A stretch of 10,705 bases of DNA, from NCBI GenBank assembly GCA_024641895.1, contig JAHECE010000081.1, forward strand, positions 1 through 10,705, in the 5' to 3' direction. Origin of the DNA: Actinomycetales bacterium (lineage in GTDB: Bacteria > Actinomycetota > Actinomycetes > Actinomycetales > JAHECE01). The notes beneath the pieces were generated by a model. That model saw only the letters and a program-made list of their open reading frames with translations, ran no database searches and was not told the origin of the DNA. The position numbers and the translations under genes are program-made. Position 1 is the stretch's first letter, and the number at the start of each line of letters is the position of its first letter. Below are positions 5,973-10,705 of the stretch, piece by piece.

Positions 5973-6796
5973 CGCAGGGCCAGCGTCTGCGCGTCGGCCT
6001 GCAGGACCCGCGCGACCTCCGGCCCGAGGAACCGGTGAGCCAGGGTGGCGAAGGCCTCCGGGTCGCCCGTGGCCAGGAACCGGTGCTCGACGTCGGGCGT
6101 ACCGACGTCCCGCGACAGGCCGTGGGCGACCAAGGTGCGGTACACGTCCTTCGCCGTCTCCTCGGCGCTGGAGACGAGGGTCACGCCCTCCCCCATGACG
6201 TAGGCGATGGCGCCGGTGAGCAGCGGGTAGTGCGTGCAGCCGAGCACGAGGGTGTCGACGTCGGCCTCCCGCACCGGGTCGAGGTACAGGTGGGCGACCT
6301 CGAGGAGCTCGGGCCCGGACGTCACGCCGCGCTCGACGAACTCCACGAACCGCGGGCACGCCATCAGCGTGAGGTCGAGGTGCGTCGCGGCGGCGAAGGC
6401 GTCCTCGTAGGCCCCGGAGGTGACGGTGGCCGTGGTCCCGATCACGCCGACGCGTCCCGACCGGGTCGCGTGCACGGCGCGCCGGACCGCCGGCTGGATC
6501 ACCTCGACCACCGGGACGCCGACGCCGAGCGTGTACCGCTCGCGCGCGTCTCGAAGCACAGCGGCCGACGCCGAGTTGCAGGCGATGACCAGAAGCTTCA
6601 CCCCGGAGTCGACGAGCCGGTCCATGATCGCGAGGGCGTGGGCGCGGACCTCGGCGATCGGCAGCGGTCCGTACGGCCCGTTGGCCGTGTCACCGATGTA
6701 CGTGATCGACTCGTGCGGCAGCTGGTCCAGCACGGCGCGGGCGACCGTCAGCCCCCCGACCCCGGAGTCGAAGATCCCGATCGGCGCGTCACTCAC
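5969..6796 (-). CDS. murI: Glutamate racemase
   Basis: 275 aa, standard length. MurI interconverts L- and D-glutamate without cofactor, supplying D-Glu for peptidoglycan. Visible: IGIFDSGVGGLTV with the active-site D10 and S11, GDTANGPYG (35-43), the first catalytic Cys in IACNSAS (C73), GVIGTTATV (117-125) and the second in LVLGCTHYPLL (C187, with H189). Two positions vary from the commonest forms: ACNSAS instead of ACNTAS, and N39-G40 where many homologues have a basic/hydrophobic pair before PYG; neither removes a known catalytic residue. The GTG start at 6796 has no Shine-Dalgarno but has TAGGCT 7 nt upstream. It is 66 bp after DUF2017 and overlaps the MBL hydrolase gene by 4 nt. Confidence 0.96.
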   Translation of the reverse strand: MSDAPIGIFDSGVGGLTVARAVLDQLPHESITYIGDTANGPYGPLPIAEVRAHALAIMDRLVDSGVKLLVIACNSASAAVLRDARERYTLGVGVPVVEVIQPAVRRAVHATRSGRVGVIGTTATVTSGAYEDAFAAATHLDLTLMACPRFVEFVERGVTSGPELLEVAHLYLDPVREADVDTLVLGCTHYPLLTGAIAYVMGEGVTLVSSAEETAKDVYRTLVAHGLSRDVGTPDVEHRFLATGDPEAFATLAHRFLGPEVARVLQADAQTLALR

Positions 6797-6803
6797 GCCA
6801 GGC

Positions 6804-6809
6804 AGCCTA
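6804..6809 (-). promoter_or_regulatory. Candidate leaderless -10 of murI
   Basis: TAGGCT on the minus strand fits TANNNT and ends 7 nt before the GTG at 6796. It lies in the 66-bp gap after DUF2017, so murI-MBL may be transcribed separately from clpS-DUF2017. No good -35 hexamer is seen. Confidence 0.45.
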
Positions 6810-6862
6810 GCCCGCGACGTACCGCATCGTGCGGTCTCGCCGGGTGTCGTGCGTCACGCGGC

Positions 6863-7492
6863 CTACTGCCCCGCAGCATCGAGCATCGCGCTGACGAGGG
6901 ACTCCTGGAGCCAGGTGAGCGCGACGTAGAGCGTGGCCAGGGCTTCTCGCAGCTCTTCGGTCTCGCTCGTCTCCGCACCATCCCCGCCGCGACCGGACGA
7001 GCCGTCGTGGTCGCCCATCGCGAGGTCGTGAACGGCCTCGGCGTCCTCGTCGGTCTCGATGTCCAGCCGGGTGGCGAGCACGAGGCGGACGTCGCTGAGC
7101 GCGGAGGCCCATCGCGGCGCGGCGCCGCGGGGCACGAGGAGCGACCCCGCCGGACCGAGAAGACCGGACCACACGATCCGGAGGTTCTCCACCTTGCCCT
7201 GGCGCAGGTCGCCCTCCGTCAGGCGGCGGAACTCGGCGGCCAGCTCGTCGTCGTCCCGGCTTGCCGGGGGAAGCAGTCGGGCCAGAGCCGGGTCGCTCGG
7301 GACCGTCGATGCGGCGGCGGTCCACGTGACCTCACCGAGCGGGTCGGTGGGCCCCGGCTCCGGGACGGCGAGATCGGTCAGGCGCACGCCGAGCAGCTCG
7401 GCCGTGTCCGCGACGGCACCCGCCAGGATCCGACGCTCGACCCTGTCGAGGGTGGCGACGTAGTGCCCGCCGACCGGGACGAAGCCCCGCAC
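6863..7492 (-). CDS. DUF2017 family protein
   Basis: 209 aa; recognised by sequence style (GGHYVATLDRVERRILAGAV at the N-terminus, PASRDDDELAAEFRRLTEGDLR in the middle, a C-terminal TLYVALTWLQESLV helix) and by its place directly after clpS, as in other actinobacteria. Function is unknown; the constant pairing with clpS suggests a link to Clp proteolysis, but that is inference. A Gly/Ser/Asp-rich linker (HDGSSGRGGDGAE) precedes the last helices, a likely flexible or variable segment. No signal peptide or membrane span. The GTG at 7492 shares one base with the clpS TAG (TAGTG), so it is translated by termination-reinitiation. The larger open frame upstream of this start is the wrong frame of clpS. 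Confidence 0.88.
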   Translation of the reverse strand: MRGFVPVGGHYVATLDRVERRILAGAVADTAELLGVRLTDLAVPEPGPTDPLGEVTWTAAASTVPSDPALARLLPPASRDDDELAAEFRRLTEGDLRQGKVENLRIVWSGLLGPAGSLLVPRGAAPRWASALSDVRLVLATRLDIETDEDAEAVHDLAMGDHDGSSGRGGDGAETSETEELREALATLYVALTWLQESLVSAMLDAAGQ

Positions 7493-7785
7493 TACGAGCC
7501 TCCCGAGCGTTGCAGGGTCGCCCACAGGCCGTACGAGTGCATGGCCTGGACGTCGGTCTCCATCTTCTCCTTCGGGCCGGTGCTGACGACGCTGCGGCCC
7601 TCGTGGTGGACCTGGCGCATGAGCCGCTCCGCCTTCTCGCGCGGGTACCCGAAGTAGGTCTGGAAGACGTACGTCACGTAGCTCATCAGGTTCACCGGGT
7701 CGTTCCACACGATCGTCACCCAGGGGGCGCCGAGGGCCGACGCGGCCTGCTCCTCGGCGACCTGCTCGAGCTCGACCGCAGACAT
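7492..7785 (-). CDS. clpS: ATP-dependent Clp protease adaptor ClpS
   Basis: 97 aa. ClpS binds the N-domain of ClpA/ClpC-type unfoldases and delivers N-degron substrates to ClpP. The core PWVTIVWNDPVNLMSYV (21-37) carries the N28-D29 pair and M34, and RLMRQVHHEGRSVVSTG (54-70) carries H60; these line up with the N-end-rule pocket of E. coli ClpS (N34, D35, M40, H66). KEKMETDVQAMHSYGLWATL (72-91) is the C-terminal strand-helix. The Asp-Pro after N28 replaces the DD of proteobacterial ClpS, as usual in actinobacteria. ATG 7785 is chosen because the family starts about 20 residues before the core and TACGCT lies exactly 6 nt upstream, predicting a leaderless mRNA. It is followed by DUF2017 with a 1-nt overlap. 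Confidence 0.95.
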   Translation of the reverse strand: MSAVELEQVAEEQAASALGAPWVTIVWNDPVNLMSYVTYVFQTYFGYPREKAERLMRQVHHEGRSVVSTGPKEKMETDVQAMHSYGLWATLQRSGGS

Positions 7786-7791
7786 GGTCAA

Positions 7792-7797
7792 AGCGTA
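7792..7797 (-). promoter_or_regulatory. Candidate leaderless -10 of clpS
   Basis: TACGCT on the minus strand fits TANNNT. With six nucleotides (TTGACC) before the ATG at 7785, +1 would coincide with the A of the start codon. No Shine-Dalgarno and no strong -35 are present. Confidence 0.5.
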
Positions 7798-7838
7798 TCC
7801 GCGACCGGTCCGCCATCCTCCGGGGCAGCACACCGCAC

Positions 7839-7862
7839 GACCGCCGACTTCGCCTGGCGGTC
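7839..7862 (-). terminator. Hairpin after the helicase gene, possible terminator
   Basis: GACCGCC (7839-7845) and GGCGGTC (7856-7862) form a perfect 7-bp stem with a 10-nt loop, about 40 bp past the helicase stop and 42 bp before the clpS -10. No T-tract follows in the minus direction, so it is at best a GC-hairpin terminator of the type proposed for actinobacteria, or an operator for clpS at about -54 to -77. Confidence 0.3.
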
Positions 7863-7900
7863 AGCAGCCCCGGGGCCTCGACCCCGCAGCCGCGAGGTGC

Positions 7901-9727
7901 TCACCGCGGCTTCGCGAACCACTGCCTGAGCAGGTCTATCCGCGCCTGGAGCTCCGCCGCACCCGCGAGCGCGACCTCCGGTCCGCCGGCCTTGCGACGC
8001 AGCTCCGTGTGCACCACACCGTGCGGCTGGCCGCTGCGCCTCGACCACGCCCCGACCAGCGAGGCGAGCTCCTTGCGCAGCGCCGCCAGGACGCGGTGGT
8101 CATCGGGAGCAGGGGCGGCCGCGAGCGCGGCCTTGCGGGCGGCGAGCTGGCCGGCCTGCCGCGAGCGGAGCAGCTCGGCGACCTGGTCGGCATCGAGCAG
8201 ACCCGGGATCCCGAGGAAGTCTTCCTCCTCTTGGGAGCCGACCTCGCCGCCCGTGCCGAACTCCCCCCCGTCGAAGAGGACGCGGTCGAACGAGGCCTGC
8301 GCGTCAAGGGCCTCGAAGCCGGGCAGCGCGAGGTCGTTGCTCGCCGCCTCGGCGCGGTTCGCCGCAGCGAGGAGGGCCGACTCCGGCGCCGCCGCGTCCG
8401 CCCCGGCGCCGTTCCCTTCGGGCTCGGGCCGGTCGAGGGCATGGTCCCGCTCGATCTCGAGACCGGCCGCCAGCGCCAGGAGGGGCGCGACGCTCGGCAA
8501 GAAGATCGACGCCGTCTCGCCTCGACGACGGGCCCTGACGAACCGGCCGACGGCCTGGGCGAAGAAGAGCGGCGTCGAGGCCGAGGTCGCGTACACGCCG
8601 ACAGCGAGGCGCGGCACGTCGACACCCTCGGACACCATGCGGACCGCGACCATCCAGCGGTCCTCGTTCGTGGCGAACTCCTCGATGCGCGCCGAGGCGC
8701 CGGCGTCGTCGGACAGGACGACGACCGGCTGCTTGCCCGTGACCTGGCGCAGGTGGGCGGCGTAGGCCCGGGCGTTGGTCTGGTCGGTGGCGATGACGAG
8801 GCCCCCGGCGTCGGGCATCTGTCGGCGGACCTCGGTGAGCCGTCGGTCGGCCGCCGCGAGGACGGCAGGGATCCAGTCACCCGCGGGGTCCAGCGCCGTC
8901 CGCCACGCCTGCCCGATCATGTCCCGCGTCAGCGGCTCGCCCAGCTGGGCACTGACCTCGTCGCCGGCCCGGGTGCGCCAGCGCATCTGGCCGGAATACG
9001 AGAGGAACAGGACGGGCCGCACGACGCCGTCGCGCAGCGCGTCGCCGTACCCGTACGAGTGGTCCGCTCGAGAGCGGCGCACCCCGTCGGCGTCCCGGGC
9101 ATAGGTGACGAACGGGATTGCGGAGGTGTCGGACCGGAACGGCGTGCCCGTCAACGACAGGCGCCGCGTCGCCGGTTCGAACGCCTCGCGCATGGCGTCG
9201 CCCCAGCTGAGGGCATCCCCGCCGTGGTGGACCTCGTCGAGGATGACGAGGGTGGGGCCGGCCTCGGTGCGGGCGCGGTGCAGCGCCGGGTTGGCCGCGA
9301 CCTGCGCGTAGGTGACCGCGACGCCGTCGAAGCCTGCGCCGTGGCGGCCCTGAACGTTGCGGAACGCCGGGTCGAGCCTGATGCCCACGCGAGCGGCGGC
9401 GTCGGCCCACTGTGTCTTGAGGTGCTCGGTCGGCGTGACCACCGCGACGCGCCGGACGACGCGCTCGGCGAGCAGGTCGGTCGCGACCTGGAGAGCGAAC
9501 GTCGTCTTGCCCGCGCCGGGGGTCGCCACGGCGAGGAAGTCCTGGGGACCACGACGGCGGTACTCCTCGAGCGCCGCCCGCTGCCACGCCCGCAGGCGCT
9601 CCGCCGTACCCCACGGCGCTCGCGACGGGAAGGCCGGAGGCAGGTGAGAGGCGGCTGCCCGAGACGGGGCGGCCGCGGCGAGCGTGGAGTGGGACTGGTC
9701 GGGGCGGGCGGGATGCCTGGCGGTCAC
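7901..9727 (-). CDS. SF2 DEAD/DEAH-box helicase
   Basis: 608 aa. Superfamily 2 motifs in order: a Q-like RLRAWQRAAL (45-54), Walker A ATPGAGKTT (68-76), Ia VVTPTEHLKTQW (97-108), Walker B LDEVHH (163-168), motif III SLTGTPFRSD (191-200), the second RecA domain from about 305 (GGLVIATDQTNARAY), motif V SEGVDVPRL (366-374) and motif VI QAVGRFVRARR (391-401). The layout resembles XPB/UvsW-like type III-restriction-family helicases. The tail (about 430-608) has an acidic linker and a helical region conserved around PHGVVHTELRR. The N-terminal 40 residues are Ala/Pro-rich and probably disordered. Substrate unknown; this helicase is commonly next to DUF3039 in actinobacteria. GTG 9727 overlaps the DUF3039 TGA by 4 nt (GTGA). 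Confidence 0.93.
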   Translation of the reverse strand: MTARHPARPDQSHSTLAAAAPSRAAASHLPPAFPSRAPWGTAERLRAWQRAALEEYRRRGPQDFLAVATPGAGKTTFALQVATDLLAERVVRRVAVVTPTEHLKTQWADAAARVGIRLDPAFRNVQGRHGAGFDGVAVTYAQVAANPALHRARTEAGPTLVILDEVHHGGDALSWGDAMREAFEPATRRLSLTGTPFRSDTSAIPFVTYARDADGVRRSRADHSYGYGDALRDGVVRPVLFLSYSGQMRWRTRAGDEVSAQLGEPLTRDMIGQAWRTALDPAGDWIPAVLAAADRRLTEVRRQMPDAGGLVIATDQTNARAYAAHLRQVTGKQPVVVLSDDAGASARIEEFATNEDRWMVAVRMVSEGVDVPRLAVGVYATSASTPLFFAQAVGRFVRARRRGETASIFLPSVAPLLALAAGLEIERDHALDRPEPEGNGAGADAAAPESALLAAANRAEAASNDLALPGFEALDAQASFDRVLFDGGEFGTGGEVGSQEEEDFLGIPGLLDADQVAELLRSRQAGQLAARKAALAAAPAPDDHRVLAALRKELASLVGAWSRRSGQPHGVVHTELRRKAGGPEVALAGAAELQARIDLLRQWFAKPR

Positions 9728-10077
9728 CAGGCCCCGGCGCCTCGGCCGGAGTCACCCTTGCCCGCACCGCCCTGGCCGGAGTCGCCTCCGCCACCCTGCA
9801 TACCCGCGAGGATCGCCTTGCAGGCGGGGCAGACGGGGAAGCGGCTCGGGTCTCGCGTCGGCGTCCAGACCTTGCCGCACAACGCCACGACGGGCTGCCC
9901 GCTCACCGCGGAGGCAAGGATCTTCTCCTTGCGCACGTAGTGCGCAAAGCGTTCGTGGTCGCCGGGCTCGATCGCCTCGCGGGTCTCCTCCCGCTCGAGC
10001 ACGTCGGTGCTGCCTGCTGGCTGCGTGCTCGGTCCGGCCGGTGCGTCGGGCTGCCCGTAGGGCTGAGAAGCTGCCAT
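9724..10077 (-). CDS. DUF3039 domain protein, putative small zinc-binding protein
   Basis: 117 aa. The conserved core runs from about 39 to 90: DHERFAHYVRKEKI, then PVVALCGKVWTPTRDP with C67, then RFPVCPACKAIL with C83 and C86. C67, C83, C86 and one of H41 or H46 could make an HCCC zinc site; this is inferred from spacing. The first 25 residues are low-complexity Pro/Ala/Gln/Gly and the last 25 are almost all Gly/Ser/Lys, both probably disordered. Function is unknown. The ATG at 10077 has no Shine-Dalgarno but TAGGAT sits exactly 6 nt upstream. It is the first gene of a two-gene unit with the helicase, whose GTG overlaps its stop, so the two proteins may act together. Confidence 0.9.
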   Translation of the reverse strand: MAASQPYGQPDAPAGPSTQPAGSTDVLEREETREAIEPGDHERFAHYVRKEKILASAVSGQPVVALCGKVWTPTRDPSRFPVCPACKAILAGMQGGGGDSGQGGAGKGDSGRGAGAW

Positions 10078-10083
10078 GTGCCG

Positions 10084-10089
10084 ATCCTA
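10084..10089 (-). promoter_or_regulatory. Candidate leaderless -10 of DUF3039-helicase
   Basis: TAGGAT on the minus strand is an excellent TANNNT match, with six nucleotides (CGGCAC) before the ATG at 10077, so +1 would fall on the A of ATG. No Shine-Dalgarno is seen. Confidence 0.55.
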
Positions 10090-10152
10090 CGACCCGCCCG
10101 CCAGTGGCCCGCGGGAGCCGTACGGATCGATCCGCCGGCCTCCCCGATCGGG

Positions 10153-10167
10153 CCGCCGGCAAGGCGG
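10153..10167 (-). terminator. Small GC hairpin after the HU gene, possible terminator
   Basis: CCGCC (10153-10157) pairs with GGCGG (10163-10167) around a 5-nt loop, starting about 20 nt past the HU stop in the direction of transcription. There is no T-tract. The stem is short and the region is GC-rich, so it is weakly supported. Confidence 0.22.
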
Positions 10168-10187
10168 GCGGGCCGTAGGGGCTGACA

Positions 10188-10469
10188 TCAGTTGGAGACG
10201 GCCTTCTTGAGGGCGCTGCCGACCGAGAGCTTCACGCCGAAGCCCGCCGGGATGCTGATCTCCTCGCCGGTGCGCGGGTTGCGGCCCGTGCGGGCGGCGC
10301 GGTCCACGCGCTCGACGCTGAGCAGACCGGTGAACTTCACGGCTTCGCCGTTGGCGACGGCCTCGATGATGACCTGCTGCAGAGCCGACAGCGCGGCGTC
10401 GGCCTGAGACTTGGTCAGCGACGCCTTCTCGGCCACGGCGGCCACGAGTTCGGTGCGGTTCACAGACAC
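10188..10469 (-). CDS. hup: DNA-binding protein HU
   Basis: 93 aa, the short HU form. HU dimers bend and compact DNA and coat the nucleoid. Seen: N-terminal helices NRTELVAAVAEKASLTKSQA (4-23), the dimer-core strand GEAVKFTGLLSVERV (41-55), the DNA-binding arm signature ARTGRNPRTGEEISIPAGF (59-77) with the intercalating Pro of RNP, and the closing VGSALKKAVSN. There is no Lys/Ala-rich C-terminal tail like that of mycobacterial HupB, so this is the compact type. GTG 10469 is preferred: AAGAGGG lies 7 nt upstream. A second GTG at 10463 is possible but too close. Unlike its neighbours it has a leader of up to about 109 nt and a real Shine-Dalgarno, fitting an abundantly translated protein. Confidence 0.97.
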   Translation of the reverse strand: MSVNRTELVAAVAEKASLTKSQADAALSALQQVIIEAVANGEAVKFTGLLSVERVDRAARTGRNPRTGEEISIPAGFGVKLSVGSALKKAVSN

Positions 10470-10476
10470 AGGTAGA

Positions 10477-10483
10477 CCCTCTT
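10477..10483 (-). promoter_or_regulatory. Shine-Dalgarno of HU
   Basis: AAGAGGG on the minus strand, 7 nt before the GTG at 10469. It is one of only two clear Shine-Dalgarno sites I find at a start in the window and decides GTG 10469 over GTG 10463. Confidence 0.55.
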
Positions 10484-10500
10484 CCCCCTAGAGCGGTACG

Positions 10501-10514
10501 CCTCCTGGTGGAGG
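10501..10514 (-). promoter_or_regulatory. 5'-leader hairpin upstream of HU
   Basis: On the minus strand CCTCC-ACCA-GGAGG forms a perfect 5-bp stem with a 4-nt loop. The 3' arm contains AGGAGG, an ideal Shine-Dalgarno core, but no start codon follows at a suitable distance. It would lie in the HU leader about 30 nt upstream of the start codon. It may stabilise the mRNA 5' end or act as a stand-by ribosome site; both are guesses. Confidence 0.35.
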
Positions 10515-10525
10515 ACGCTGGGTGG

Positions 10526-10531
10526 ACCCTA
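10526..10531 (-). promoter_or_regulatory. Weak candidate -10 of HU
   Basis: TAGGGT on the minus strand fits TANNNT and would put the start near 10519, a 50-nt leader. No -35 match is found 16-18 bp upstream. The core CTCTAGGG is repeated 41 bp downstream (10486-10493), so the motif could instead be a regulator site. Confidence 0.22.
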
Positions 10532-10578
10532 GAGGGCACATCGCCGGCACGCGACCGACAACGCCGTGTTTCGTCGCA

Positions 10579-10705
10579 TCATTGCGGGGACTCGCCCCTG
10601 GCGAGCGCATTGAAATGCCTGGACAACGCGTCCCAGGAGTCCTGGCCGCTCCGACGGCCGGTGCCCGCCGGCATCGGCGGCGCCCCGCTCAGCGGCAGCC
10701 GCGGC
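10579..10705 (-). CDS. C-terminal end of an unidentified gene (partial)
   Basis: An open minus-strand frame enters from the right edge and ends at TGA 10581-10579, giving 41 codons. The C-terminus reads GQDSWDALSRHFNALARGESPQ in overlapping pieces (for example SWDALSRHFNALARGESPQ). Third codon positions are almost all G or C, as expected for a real gene here, and the residue mix (Trp, Phe, His, acidic residues, an amphipathic DALSRHFNALARGE helix) is not that of a shadow frame. The stop is 109 bp upstream of the HU start, so it may be the preceding gene in the same direction. I do not recognise the family from this fragment. Confidence 0.5.
   Translation of the reverse strand, partial: PRLPLSGAPPMPAGTGRRSGQDSWDALSRHFNALARGESPQ

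Noticed and set aside
5973..6359. Upstream extension of the MBL hydrolase frame
   Set aside because: It lies inside murI in another frame and has shadow composition; the family begins at the MRLTTVGCSGS segment encoded from 5972.
5969..6796. Possible defective glutamate racemase because of ACNSAS and the GDTANGPYG variant
   Set aside because: Both catalytic cysteines (C73, C187), D10 and H189 are present and the length is normal; a Thr-to-Ser change next to the Cys is conservative.
6035..7657. 540-codon open frame on the plus strand opposite murI, DUF2017 and clpS
   Set aside because: Same reasons: shadow composition, no motifs, and it covers conserved genes with intact active sites on the other strand.
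7493..7831. Upstream extension of the DUF2017 frame
   Set aside because: It is the wrong frame of clpS; the family start fits the GTG at 7492 that overlaps the clpS stop.
7784..9940. 718-codon open frame on the plus strand opposite the helicase, clpS and DUF3039 genes
   Set aside because: It is antisense to well-recognised genes, has Arg/Gly/Asp-rich composition with no domain, and spans three real genes and an intergenic region. Long antisense frames are expected at this G+C.

Overview
This is a 10.7 kb piece of chromosome with very high G+C and strong third-position G/C bias. The gene set points to an actinobacterium, most likely of the order Micrococcales (Cellulomonas-like relatives); that placement is an inference from protein style and gene order. 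Nearly everything is on the minus strand and is ordinary core housekeeping. I see no phage, insertion sequence, CRISPR array or defence island, and no clearly new system.

Layout, left to right. At 1-156 (minus) is the signal-peptide end of a secreted or surface protein that runs off the left edge and begins with five 12-bp repeats (GAAL-type motif). A divergent tRNA-Leu(UAG) (221-303, plus) and a DUF4916 protein with a damaged Nudix box (345-881, plus) follow. Then a minus-strand block: rdgB (930-1562), rph (1559-2344) and ppc (2362-5052), tightly packed as ppc-rph-rdgB; a metallo-beta-lactamase-fold hydrolase (5148-5972) overlapping murI (5969-6796); DUF2017 (6863-7492) overlapping clpS (7492-7785); an SF2 helicase (7901-9727) overlapping DUF3039 (9724-10077); HU (10188-10469); and the last 41 codons of an unidentified gene (10579-10705).

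How it fits together. The order clpS - DUF2017 - murI - MBL hydrolase - rph - rdgB matches the Mycobacterium tuberculosis Rv1331-Rv1341 neighbourhood as I recall it. Here the Mec/CysO/CysM/rhomboid genes between DUF2017 and murI are absent, and ppc sits between the MBL gene and rph. Functions covered are proteolytic adaptor (ClpS), cell-wall D-glutamate (MurI), possible cyclic nucleotide turnover (MBL protein), anaplerosis (PEPC), tRNA 3'-end maturation (RNase PH) and nucleotide-pool cleaning (RdgB).

The most coherent signal beyond the genes is promoter architecture. Five transcription-unit heads (1-156 gene, ppc, murI, clpS, DUF3039) have a TANNNT -10 hexamer ending 6 or 7 nt before the start codon, and DUF4916 has a near match. 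This is the geometry of leaderless mRNA, and downstream genes are joined by 1-4 nt start/stop overlaps. Other points worth a look are a 7-2-7 dyad over the ppc -35 region, a triplet repeat that sets the Shine-Dalgarno-to-ATG distance of rph, and the Nudix box of DUF4916, in register but lacking its catalytic glutamates.
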